Shown here: one piece after another, positions 1 through 6,683 of the stretch
Position numbering within the stretch: the stretch's first letter is position 1
Layout of the letters: each line of letters starts with the position of its first letter
Source of the DNA: Litorimonas sp964425355
Lineage (GTDB): Bacteria > Pseudomonadota > Alphaproteobacteria > Caulobacterales > Maricaulaceae
Reading direction: 5' to 3'
Length of the DNA stretch: 12,690 nucleotides
NCBI GenBank assembly: GCA_964425355.1
Contig: CAYRMO010000079.1
Location: 1 to 12,690, forward strand
The notes under the pieces: model-generated
Database searches by the model: none
The model's input: the letters and a program-made list of their open reading frames with translations, nothing else
Told to the model about the DNA's origin: nothing
Made by a program: the position numbers and the translations under genes

Positions 1-173
1 CGCTCGCCGACAAGGCTGTTGTAAAGGATTTGGGTTCCGGAACTTTGGTTCGACCAAATTCCGAAACATTGAAAGGCCGACCTGCTATTGTGCCAAACGT
101 CAAGAAACCCTTGGAGTTAAAACCACGACAGGAATCTCCAGTCCCATCTAAAAAACCTCAAGGCGCAAAATAG
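1..173 (+). CDS. C-terminal end of an unknown protein (5'-truncated by window)
   Basis: An open frame enters from the left edge (first full codon at position 3) and ends at TAG 171-173, giving 56 visible residues. The tail is rich in lysine, arginine and proline (for example PIVP-like and PVPSKKPQGAK segments) and shows no recognisable domain. It is low in hydrophobic residues, so it is probably a disordered, basic C-terminus. Two hairpins follow directly, and the second (257-311) is a plausible terminator for this gene, which supports its being real. The basic, proline-containing ending resembles that of the exported protein at 1608-2057, but this is a compositional likeness only. The product cannot be named from this fragment. 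Confidence 0.6.
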   Translation, partial: LADKAVVKDLGSGTLVRPNSETLKGRPAIVPNVKKPLELKPRQESPVPSKKPQGAK

Positions 174-180
174 CGAATAT

Positions 181-238
181 ATGACGCCTTACTTTCAATG
201 TGGGTTTTTAACTCTCATTGGAAACGGTAAGGCGTCAT
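181..238. repeat. Long imperfect inverted repeat (hairpin)
   Basis: ATGACGCCTTA at 181-191 is the exact reverse complement of TAAGGCGTCAT at 228-238. The pairing continues inward imperfectly, with TTTCAATG near 193-200 against CATTGGAAA near 216-224. It lies 7 bp after the stop of the truncated gene. No T-run follows on the plus strand, so it could be an RNA-stabilising 3' hairpin or a dispersed palindromic repeat rather than a simple terminator. Confidence 0.5.
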
Positions 239-256
239 TCGGTCTTGAATAAATGA

Positions 257-311
257 AAGAAGCTCTTTCCGCTACGGCCTATTTTCATAGCCGTTATCGG
301 GAGGGCTTCTT
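257..311 (+). terminator. Probable intrinsic terminator of the truncated upstream gene
   Basis: AAGAAGC at 257-263 pairs exactly with GCTTCTT at 305-311. Inside this lies a second arm, ACGGCCTAT against ATAGCCGT with one bulged base, closed by a four-base loop. The plus-strand continuation TCTTGTTT is T-rich. The position is just after the gene ending at 173. The stem has internal mismatches, so the call is probable, not certain. Confidence 0.55.
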
Positions 312-863
312 CTTGTTTGCAGAATTATAATCATTTAGTCGCTCACGCCACGCCTGTCCGGTAAATTAAGAGCCTTGGTCAGGCGGAAACACTCACGTCT
401 CTATTGGTTTGCGCCGACAGACAGGCACTAGACGTAGATGTGCGTTCAAGGTGATCGATGTTTGCATGGGTGATTGTATTGACTGACTCACCTCTGTTTA
501 ATCGAGCCTGTTTAATTAAGCTTGGTAAACCCCGCCTATGCTTAGCTAGACTTGGACAATCCATTTTTCAGCCAAGCCTATAGTTCGCATAATAAACGCT
601 TAGCGAGGTTTCGAAACCTACACCTAGCACACTGATACGCGCTGGCCCATAAGACATAAGATAACTCTCGTCGCGATCAGTTTTACCTTGCAAGGTGTCT
701 AACAAATCCAGGCGCATAATAAACGTAAGGGAAGAATTACCACAGTGTTGCTTTGCAAGGATTACCTTGTCAGCGTCGTTCAAGATTTATCAGTGAAGGT
801 CGTCATTTGAGTTAAGAGATGAGCGTGTAGTTGAGTTTTTTAAATTCGCAAAACCTGTATATG
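312..863. other. Stretch without a confident gene
   Basis: About 550 bp with no convincing full gene. It holds an imperfect hairpin, CGCCTGTCC 351-359 against GGTCAGGCG 377-385 (8 of 9 pairs), and a minus-strand open frame at 568-783 described separately. A second minus-strand frame at 379-564 begins 3 nt further on but has protein-like composition only weakly and no ribosome-binding site. Part of the stretch may be decayed coding sequence. Confidence 0.4.
568..783 (-). CDS. Possible small or decayed ORF (71 codons)
   Basis: This minus-strand frame encodes 71 residues starting NDADKVILAKQHCGNSSLTF after a TTG codon. The middle part (MRLDLLDTLQGKTDRDESYL and following) has a believable protein composition. 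However, an in-frame TAA lies two codons before the TTG, no good Shine-Dalgarno is visible, and no family is recognised. A better-looking ATG (804-806 on the plus strand as CAT) opens an eight-codon frame that ends within this region in another frame, so a single frameshift could have broken a longer gene. Spurious ORF, real microprotein and pseudogene all remain possible. Confidence 0.25.
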   Translation of the reverse strand: MNDADKVILAKQHCGNSSLTFIMRLDLLDTLQGKTDRDESYLMSYGPARISVLGVGFETSLSVYYANYRLG

Positions 864-1394
864 TCAATCGCACTGCGATGTTTGCCACGGCGACGCTGCC
901 GTAACGGGTGCACACCTTATACGCGCGCCCCAATCATGAACCTTTGCGCCATTGCTCGCACCTTCAGTGCGTATGAAAATATCATATTCATCGAGGTTTT
1001 TATTGTTACCAGGTGACAGCTGGGCGTGAATGACGTTTAACTCTGGATTTGTTGTTCCTCCGAGTCCCGTTGAGACCATTCCGGTATAGAAACTATTTAG
1101 TTTCTTTCGAGCATCTGCCAGCGTGTCTTGCTGGGATAAGCCCATATTCTCGATCAAAGCCGGATTATAATCAGAGGTTTTCATTTTTTCTGTCGGTAGC
1201 AATTCACAAACCGCCAGGACGCAGGATTTCAATTGCCGCTCAAAATCATATGCGGGTTTAGGTAGAGGATTTTGCGATCGAGTCGCTTGAGACGGGCTGT
1301 TCGTGGCTGTTTTCGTAGGTTCTGAATTAATATCATTACGACATCCAGCCAGAATAATCGTCGAAATGAGTGTGATGCAGAAAAGTCTCTTCAT
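864..1394 (-). CDS. Predicted lipoprotein of unknown function
   Basis: The 176-residue product begins MKRLFCITLISTIILAGCRN. The positive n-region, the hydrophobic stretch and the lipobox L-A-G-C (lipidated Cys18) predict Lol-pathway membrane anchoring. Residue +2 is Arg, not Asp, so the outer membrane is likelier by the E. coli rule. After a Ser/Thr/Pro-rich linker (about residues 22-48) comes a compact region with four further cysteines: two near residues 57-64 (SCVLAVCELL) and two at the end (RIRCAP and QCD), which could form two disulfides. GAAAGAA precedes the ATG at 1392-1394. I recognise no family. The next minus-strand gene (1608-2057) lies 213 bp upstream with a hairpin between, so the two may be transcribed separately. 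Confidence 0.75.
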   Translation of the reverse strand: MKRLFCITLISTIILAGCRNDINSEPTKTATNSPSQATRSQNPLPKPAYDFERQLKSCVLAVCELLPTEKMKTSDYNPALIENMGLSQQDTLADARKKLNSFYTGMVSTGLGGTTNPELNVIHAQLSPGNNKNLDEYDIFIRTEGASNGAKVHDWGARIRCAPVTAASPWQTSQCD

Positions 1395-1480
1395 TTTATT
1401 CTTTCAAAGATTAAGGTGATTTGATTAGGGATGTTGATTTTTTAGATTGGGTTCGTGTTGCGCTGTCTCGAAAATGTGTA

Positions 1481-1525
1481 GGAGCGTCGCAAAGATCCGA
1501 TAAATAAGGACTATTGCAACGCTCC
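1481..1525. repeat. Hairpin between two exported-protein genes
   Basis: GGAGCGTCGCAA at 1481-1492 pairs with TTGCAACGCTCC at 1514-1525 (11 of 12 positions). A second, GC-rich element follows (CCCC near 1533 with GGGG near 1544). Both lie downstream of the minus-strand gene ending at 1608, where a terminator is expected. Neither has a clean T-run on the minus strand, so termination is possible but not shown. Confidence 0.4.
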
Positions 1526-1607
1526 ATTTGCGCCCCGATCGCCGGGGGGATTATTCCAAGCTTCGAATATCTCGCATTCTTAAGTCATGGAATTATCGTG
1601 ACGTAAT

Positions 1608-2057
1608 TTAATTCTTACGTTGAAGTTTTTGTATAGGTTGAGCCGCTCGCGAAGGGGTTGCGACGGGGCGACTTGGCCCACCAACCTTCGTAAAACATTT
1701 AGAGACCACGAGCTCCCCAGTTTTATATTTTTCAACCGTCGCCAATAATTCAGATTCTGAACATGTTTGCTTATATTGCCCAGCAAGCGAGGACGTCGAT
1801 GTACTGCTCTTGTTTTGTGCCGCAAAAACGCCTTGCGCCTCTAGCCGATCGATACGATCCGCACGAGAAACGAGGTCAAGATCTTTGTCTACATTGTACA
1901 CGCTAAAGGTATCTTGGAGCCAGCATCCAATGTGATCCCAGGTTCGATCGACGCAGGCTTCATACCAACCGTCACCTTTTGCCTTTGCTACGTTAGGCAA
2001 TAACGAAGCGGATGTAATCACGGACGCACTCATAAAAATTAGCATAGTTTTTTTCAT
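1608..2057 (-). CDS. Small exported protein with four cysteines, unknown function
   Basis: I chose the ATG at 2055-2057 over a GTG ten codons earlier because the resulting N-terminus, MKKTMLIFMSASVITSASLL, is a classic Sec signal peptide. GGAA also sits at suitable distance before it. Cleavage is expected after AKA (about residue 26), leaving a mature protein of about 123 residues. The first part is aromatic and Cys-containing (GWYEACVDRTWDHIGCW). Two more cysteines sit in QTCSES and SKCF, so two disulfides are possible. The C-terminus is Pro/Arg/Lys-rich and probably disordered. No family is recognised. It is divergent from the histidine kinase gene across a 130-bp region with palindromes, so regulation by the neighbouring two-component system is plausible but unproven. 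Confidence 0.75.
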   Translation of the reverse strand: MKKTMLIFMSASVITSASLLPNVAKAKGDGWYEACVDRTWDHIGCWLQDTFSVYNVDKDLDLVSRADRIDRLEAQGVFAAQNKSSTSTSSLAGQYKQTCSESELLATVEKYKTGELVVSKCFTKVGGPSRPVATPSRAAQPIQKLQRKN

Positions 2058-2106
2058 GTCATTTCCAATCATTAATGTGGTTTTCACCTTCTACAACGGA
2101 GTTGAA

Positions 2107-2132
2107 TGCACGTGCACCACATGATGATGTGG
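2107..2132. promoter_or_regulatory. Twin palindromes in a divergent promoter region (candidate operator)
   Basis: TGCACGTGCA (2107-2116) is a perfect 10-bp palindrome. It abuts CCACAT-GATG-ATGTGG (2117-2132), a perfect 6-bp inverted repeat with a 4-bp spacer. Both lie in the 130-bp gap between the minus-strand exported-protein gene (start 2057) and the plus-strand kinase gene (start 2188), where an operator serving both would sit. The binding protein is unknown. Confidence 0.4.
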
Positions 2133-2187
2133 AAGCGCCGATAGAGGTGTCATAAGCGAAAGGCTGGTAAAAATTAATTTTGCTTTT

Positions 2188-3939
2188 TTGCTTTCCGTAA
2201 ATGCACTGTGGCGCCCGGCTTACATCCTGTTATTAAGAGACATGCGAGGGACTTTAGATAACGCTGCCGATGAAAGGCAATCTGTGATGTTAATGACCGC
2301 TGTGGCAGTCCTGATATCAGTGATGACAATCGGTATTTTTATACTGGGCGCGCCTCGGTTTTCTGACTTAAAAGAATATGAACTCTCGCCCGCCGATGTG
2401 AGTGTCATACCACATGAAGGCGATGGACCGTTTCGCCGAAGCCGTGTGAATGAACAGAAATACACTTTACGGACCGCGTCTGAAATACCCGTCAAAACGC
2501 GTCGGCAATATACTTACACATTTAATCTCGAGGCCTCTCCAAAGATTAATGGCGAAGCTTTTATCCCCTATATTGGCGGTACGGCGATCGCTTATATGAA
2601 CGGAGTCCGAGTGGAGGAAACGCACGCCTTTCCAACACGATTTGCGGGGTTTGCACACCAGTACATACGAACGGAAATTCCACTGAATTCTTATCAAACA
2701 GGGGTGAATAGGCTGATAATCGTCATGACGCCTGATAAGTCTTACGCTGGAATTCCGGCTATTTATTATGGAGATGCAGGCGTGTTTTCCAATGTAGAAA
2801 AGCGTCTTCACCTGCGCCAAAGATTTGTTAAAAATGGCCTCCTGATTTCAGCCCTCTTGGCTGTGCTTTTAAGTCTGCTTGGTTTTAGCTTTAAGCTGCG
2901 CGTAAAATCTTATCGCTATATTTTAATCATAAGTGCCGGCCTAATTTTATTGGGGTCTTCGATGAGTTTTGGGGGCGCGTTCAATTTCGGTGATGTCCAG
3001 TTATTTTCCGGGATAATATACGCGCTGATATTCGTCTGCTTATGTGGTTTGTTCGAAGATAAGCAATTGCGCCGCAACCCATATCTTTTGGGGTTATGGA
3101 TTGCTGCAATTCTATCTATTGTAGTCGCCTTAGGCGTTTTACTTCCCATTGCGCCGCCTTTTCAATCGCAGTCATTAGCCTATTTCGCGGTCAGCGGCAC
3201 CATACCATTTATAGGACTGTTTTGTTTTCTTTGTTTGCGTGAAGATAGAAGCCATTTTCGGCAATCCCAATTCGACCTTGAAGAGAAATTATTAGAGCAA
3301 CAAAATATCATCGCGGAGCAGGAAGCGGATCTTGAAAATGCTTTGAAAGCCAAAGGTCGACTAGAAGAACGCCAACGCCTGACACGCGATATTCATGACG
3401 GTATTGGCGGGCAACTTTTATCTTTATTGGTTCGGGTAAGAGACGGCGACATGAGTCAGGCTGAAATTGAGAACGATCTACAATATGGGTTGAATGACCT
3501 CCGGTTAATTGTCGACTCAATGGATCACTCAGATGGAACGCTTGAATCAGCTCTTGTGACATTCCGAGCGCGGGCCATAGCGCAATTAAAAGCGGTTGGG
3601 GTCACGCTAAAGTGGGAAAAGTCAGACCCGTTTAAACCTACGGTTTTGGGACCTGCTGGAATTTTGAATATCTACAGATTAATGCAAGAGGCGGTTTCAA
3701 ATGCTATTCGCCATGCGAAATGCGATAATATTGAGATTTATGTCTCGCGCGCCCAAATTAGCGATAATCTCGTCATTATCATAGAAGATGATGGTGTTGG
3801 GTATGACTCGGAAATCAAACCTATGTCGGGTCAAGGCTTAAAGAACATGCAATATAGAGCGAAAGCCTTAGGTGGTGAATTGCAAATATTAAAAGGTGAG
3901 ACTGGCGGTACAAAAATTATGCTAACGGTTTCAGTTTAA
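2188..3939 (+). CDS. Membrane sensor histidine kinase, HisKA_3/NarL-partner class
   Basis: A 583-residue kinase. A first transmembrane segment spans about residues 34-53. A periplasmic region of about 60-213 is beta-rich and resembles the galactose-binding-like/7TMR-DISM extracellular folds (pattern around YMNGVRV, then IPLN and NRLIIVM). Five more hydrophobic segments follow at about 216-235, 243-262, 270-288, 297-322 and 330-350. A charged coiled coil (360-397) leads to the DHp domain, whose H-box ERQRLTRDIHDGIGGQL has phosphoacceptor His403. The HATPase domain shows the N-box (Asn505 in EAVSNAIRHA), G1 box DDGVG (534-538) and a GQGLKNM region. All key residues are present, so it should be active. 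The TTG start is the first in frame but lacks a clear Shine-Dalgarno; ATG 2242 (residue 19), preceded by AAGAGA, is an alternative. The likely partner is the convergent NarL-type regulator 16 bp away. Confidence 0.9.
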   Translation: MLSVNALWRPAYILLLRDMRGTLDNAADERQSVMLMTAVAVLISVMTIGIFILGAPRFSDLKEYELSPADVSVIPHEGDGPFRRSRVNEQKYTLRTASEIPVKTRRQYTYTFNLEASPKINGEAFIPYIGGTAIAYMNGVRVEETHAFPTRFAGFAHQYIRTEIPLNSYQTGVNRLIIVMTPDKSYAGIPAIYYGDAGVFSNVEKRLHLRQRFVKNGLLISALLAVLLSLLGFSFKLRVKSYRYILIISAGLILLGSSMSFGGAFNFGDVQLFSGIIYALIFVCLCGLFEDKQLRRNPYLLGLWIAAILSIVVALGVLLPIAPPFQSQSLAYFAVSGTIPFIGLFCFLCLREDRSHFRQSQFDLEEKLLEQQNIIAEQEADLENALKAKGRLEERQRLTRDIHDGIGGQLLSLLVRVRDGDMSQAEIENDLQYGLNDLRLIVDSMDHSDGTLESALVTFRARAIAQLKAVGVTLKWEKSDPFKPTVLGPAGILNIYRLMQEAVSNAIRHAKCDNIEIYVSRAQISDNLVIIIEDDGVGYDSEIKPMSGQGLKNMQYRAKALGGELQILKGETGGTKIMLTVSV

Positions 3940-3955
3940 TTCGAAAATTTCTTGT

Positions 3956-4618
3956 TTATTTGACATTTATTAGACCTAATTGAAGCGCTTCAAAAATAGC
4001 TTCATTTCGGGAGTGAACGCTGAGTTTTTTATAGATATTTTTTGTATATTCGCGCACGGTATTGATACTAATCTCCAATACGTCAGCTGTTTCCTGATAG
4101 GAAAGACCTCGCGAAAACATGGTCAGAACGTCCTTCTCTCGTTCAGAGATAAGGTTCTGAGACAAAGACGGCGTATCCGCACTAACATTATTCGGAATAT
4201 TTAGAATAGACAATAAGTGCGTTGCAGCTTGCGGGCTTATGGGATTAGCCCCCTGCATAACGGAAATAATGGCCTGTTCAATTTGCGCGGATGGCGTGTC
4301 TTTAAGAAGATAGCCTTGTGCACCGGCTTGAAGCGCTGATAATACGCTAACCTTGTCACCTAGAACGGTCAAAATGAGGGCTTTCGTCTTATTTGGGTCT
4401 TGTAGGTCACTTACGAATTCGATTCCACTCCCATCTGGTAATTGTAAGTCGACAAGACAAATATCGCTTGGGTTTTCAATATAGCTTTCGCGCGCCTCTG
4501 CGAGTGTTTCGGCTGCAAACGCCAATGACAAGTGTTCAGATCGTTCGATAATTTTAGAAAAATGATGACGCATGCTAAAATTATCTTCGAGGATTCCGAC
4601 GCTTATTTTATGGGGCAT
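3956..4618 (-). CDS. NarL/FixJ-type response regulator (REC + LuxR HTH)
   Basis: A 220-residue DNA-binding response regulator. The receiver domain (about 4-120) has the acidic pair Glu11/Asp12, phosphoacceptor Asp57 (CLVDLQLPDG), Thr84 and Lys106, so all phosphotransfer residues are intact. A linker leads to a LuxR-type helix-turn-helix (about 157-212) with the signature SEREKDVL, a recognition helix around SINTVREYTKNIYKKL, and the terminal SRNEAI. I start at ATG 4616-4618 because MPHKISVGILED begins the receiver strand directly; an upstream ATG at 4651 would add only a basic, unstructured extension. The chosen start overlaps the upstream membrane-protein gene by 11 bp, suggesting translational coupling in one operon. 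It is convergent with the histidine kinase and is its likely partner, since both belong to the HisKA_3/NarL class. Confidence 0.9.
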   Translation of the reverse strand: MPHKISVGILEDNFSMRHHFSKIIERSEHLSLAFAAETLAEARESYIENPSDICLVDLQLPDGSGIEFVSDLQDPNKTKALILTVLGDKVSVLSALQAGAQGYLLKDTPSAQIEQAIISVMQGANPISPQAATHLLSILNIPNNVSADTPSLSQNLISEREKDVLTMFSRGLSYQETADVLEISINTVREYTKNIYKKLSVHSRNEAIFEALQLGLINVK

Positions 4619-5852
4619 TTTGTGCGCTTTGCGGTGACGGACGTGTTTCATCTCTTGCCCAGCAGGTTCCGTTGGGTTGATCCTTAATGTCTAACCAGAC
4701 GCGGCTATCCGGGACATAGTCTGCACGCCGGCTCGAGACGGCTTTTACCCCGCCATCATGATAGTCTAAAACCCGCCAATTTGCGCCGAAGGCTTTGGCG
4801 CAATAAGCATTTGCATCAGAGAGTGTTTCAAACTGCTCCCCTTTCACAGCCTGTGTAAACTTTACATCACCGACGCCCCAAAATTTCTGTATGTGTAATT
4901 TTGCGTAGGCAGGTAAATCCGCGCCGAGCTCTGGTATTGGATTGCCGGTTTCAATGGTACAAGCAAGGGGTAATGATCGGGAGCAAAGGGTGTCACCATA
5001 AAAAGGGTTACAATGTATAGATGTAGGTTCTAGGTCACAGCCAAAAATTTGAAAACTCTGAGTAAGATTATCAAGTAATTTGACCTGAGAAAATGTTATC
5101 CCTTTATTGTCTTCGGGTTCTGTACAGACGGCCAATCCCATAAAGTCTGCGGCCGTATCATCAGCAAGCATGATATCAATGACCGTCCCGCTGTCATGAC
5201 TTTGTACAAATTTCAAAAGTGTCTGATATTCTCGCTCAATAGGAACCTGAGTATGGGGAATGGTAAACTTAAACTTTATGTTTTTGAGAGGTGCGGAATA
5301 TATATTCTCAGTGGAACTCCAGCCCTCTAACGTGCCTATATCTTTCAAATACGCGTTAAATGTATGCCTATTTCCAAAGCTATAATCATATGCGGTCACC
5401 TCGTCAAAAGCGTTCCCAATCATAAAAAAATCATTCCCGTAATCGTAAGAATGTTCGAGGCGTGTCACAAATAAACCACGCTCAACTCTTGGAGGGACTT
5501 CAAAATAATCGGAGAGGACTTTGTCGGGGCCCGTTTCATCATAATCTCGTTTATAGGGTTGATTAATCGGCAACCCTGGCAAATGCGCAAGACGCGGATG
5601 ACTCCGGCTAGATTCCGACTCGCCAAGGGCAAAGTTATCGTCCACGCCGTTCATCAATATGTGCTTGGTTTGACCATACCGACATTCAAAATTGACAAGC
5701 ATCCTATAACCCGCGCCAGCGCCGTTTTTGATTGGCTTCAAAGATTGATAAGTTTCGGAGTTAGCAGCAAAAAAGAGTATCAAGCCGCCCACGATTAACC
5801 CGCCTATAATGGCACTTATCAGGCTCGTTAAAATTGTGGCTGTTTTGGTCAT
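4608..5852 (-). CDS. Membrane-anchored protein with C-terminal six-cysteine HDGG/NCW domain
   Basis: A 414-residue protein starting at ATG 5850-5852, preceded by AGAGGGG at good spacing. One N-terminal hydrophobic segment (about residues 7-29) has short basic ends and no cleavage site, so it is likely a signal anchor with the rest periplasmic. Residues of about 30-245 form a unique region rich in Tyr, Phe and Asp. From NKGITF (about 249) to NGTCWA (about 399) the protein matches the product of 5915-6448 along its full mature length. Shared elements are GDTLC, GEQF, LSDANAYC, W-R-V, HDGG, WLDIK/WVDIK and N-x-CW or NCW, plus six aligned cysteines. The tail after residue 400 is short and disordered. 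The gene is followed, with overlap, by the response regulator. The domain's function is unknown; the arrangement suggests ligand binding or an accessory role in signalling. Confidence 0.8.
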   Translation of the reverse strand: MTKTATILTSLISAIIGGLIVGGLILFFAANSETYQSLKPIKNGAGAGYRMLVNFECRYGQTKHILMNGVDDNFALGESESSRSHPRLAHLPGLPINQPYKRDYDETGPDKVLSDYFEVPPRVERGLFVTRLEHSYDYGNDFFMIGNAFDEVTAYDYSFGNRHTFNAYLKDIGTLEGWSSTENIYSAPLKNIKFKFTIPHTQVPIEREYQTLLKFVQSHDSGTVIDIMLADDTAADFMGLAVCTEPEDNKGITFSQVKLLDNLTQSFQIFGCDLEPTSIHCNPFYGDTLCSRSLPLACTIETGNPIPELGADLPAYAKLHIQKFWGVGDVKFTQAVKGEQFETLSDANAYCAKAFGANWRVLDYHDGGVKAVSSRRADYVPDSRVWLDIKDQPNGTCWARDETRPSPQSAQNAP

Positions 5853-5914
5853 CAATTTGCCCCTCTTGCTCCAAGCCTAATGGTTGTAAACTAAAAAGGG
5901 AACATAAATCATGC

Positions 5915-6448
5915 TTAACGAGACCAACAGTTTGCTTTAGGTTGGCTTTTTATGTCTACCCAAAACCTGATATCGGTTGCCTGCGTAACGCCATATCCGC
6001 TCAAGGCCTGCCCGCCTCCGTCATGAAAGCTTGCAACGCGCCAATATTTACCAAAAGTAGCTTCGCAATAGGCATTTGCGTCAGACAAACGAGAAAATTG
6101 TTCACCCGCAACCTGTGAGGATAATGCGAGCACGCCGCCAGTCCAATATTGGGAATTTTCTATTGTTTCAGGCACAGGGGCATCAATATCAAGGATACAT
6201 AAGAGAGGTATTGACGTGCTACATAAGGTGTCGCCAGTATGGGGAGGGCATAGCTTTTGCGACTGCGGGTCTTGATCGCAAGAGGCCGTAAAGACTCCAG
6301 CGGTCTGATTTTTACGACTATCAAAGGATGTGAATGTGAGGCCTTTGTTTAAATTTCTGGGAGATGAATCCTGTGCGTAAACCAACTCGCTTAGAGTCAT
6401 TAGCACAACTAACGTTGCGATGGCTTTAAAACAAGAAAGACTGCTCAT
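5915..6448 (-). CDS. Secreted six-cysteine HDGG/NCW-domain protein (paralogue of next gene)
   Basis: A 177-residue protein with a signal peptide, MSSLSCFKAIATLVVLMTLS, and probable cleavage after VYA (residue 25). The mature part is essentially one domain with cysteines at 57, 67, 76, 84, 128 and 174. All six have counterparts in the 414-residue protein encoded 62 bp downstream, suggesting three conserved disulfides. Conserved motifs are NKGLTF (34-39), GDTLC (72-76), GEQF (115-118), LSDANAYC (121-128), FHDGGG (141-146), FWVDIK and NCW. I recall similar HDGG...NCW sequences as uncharacterised secreted domains but cannot name a family. It is the first gene of the apparent minus-strand operon ending in the response regulator. 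No strong Shine-Dalgarno is visible before ATG 6446-6448. Confidence 0.8.
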   Translation of the reverse strand: MSSLSCFKAIATLVVLMTLSELVYAQDSSPRNLNKGLTFTSFDSRKNQTAGVFTASCDQDPQSQKLCPPHTGDTLCSTSIPLLCILDIDAPVPETIENSQYWTGGVLALSSQVAGEQFSRLSDANAYCEATFGKYWRVASFHDGGGQALSGYGVTQATDIRFWVDIKSQPKANCWSR

Positions 6449-6631
6449 GAGGTGAGCTTAGCCTTATTGAGATGAGATGATTACCACATAAAGATGGGGT
6501 GCTAAGATAGGGGCGTGGACATTATTGTGATTAGGCGAGCTATGGAACGGGAAGGTTGTTTTTAAGACTAATAAAATTTCCTTTCATTTAAAGCGCCAAG
6601 CTCTAAGTCTAGACCTTATAAGACATACGCA

Positions 6632-6648
6632 TTAGGGTAGGTCCCTAA
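6632..6648. promoter_or_regulatory. Inverted repeat TTAGGG-N5-CCCTAA, candidate operator
   Basis: A perfect 6-bp inverted repeat with a 5-bp spacer sits 35 bp before the acyltransferase ATG (6684), in the 235-bp divergent region also serving the minus-strand operon that starts at 6448. An 8-bp palindrome, GTCTAGAC, lies nearby at 6607-6614. The location fits a repressor or regulator site, possibly for the adjacent NarL-type regulator, but no consensus match is claimed. Confidence 0.4.
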
Positions 6649-6683
6649 CCTTAACAGCTTTGGAACATACTTAATTCGCCCAA

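Noticed and set aside
379..564. 61-codon minus-strand ORF
   Set aside because: No ribosome-binding site, no domain, low-complexity Ser/Thr-rich end; most likely chance.
2058..2087. GTG start ten codons upstream for the exported protein
   Set aside because: It would put ten residues ahead of a normal signal peptide, and its AGAAGG is too close to the GTG.
2220..3562. Several minus-strand ORFs opposite the histidine kinase
   Set aside because: All are shadows of the kinase frame, which contains every catalytic motif.
4619..4651. Longer start for the response regulator (ATG at 4651)
   Set aside because: It adds only a basic 11-residue extension lying wholly inside the upstream gene; the receiver domain begins naturally at the ATG at 4618.
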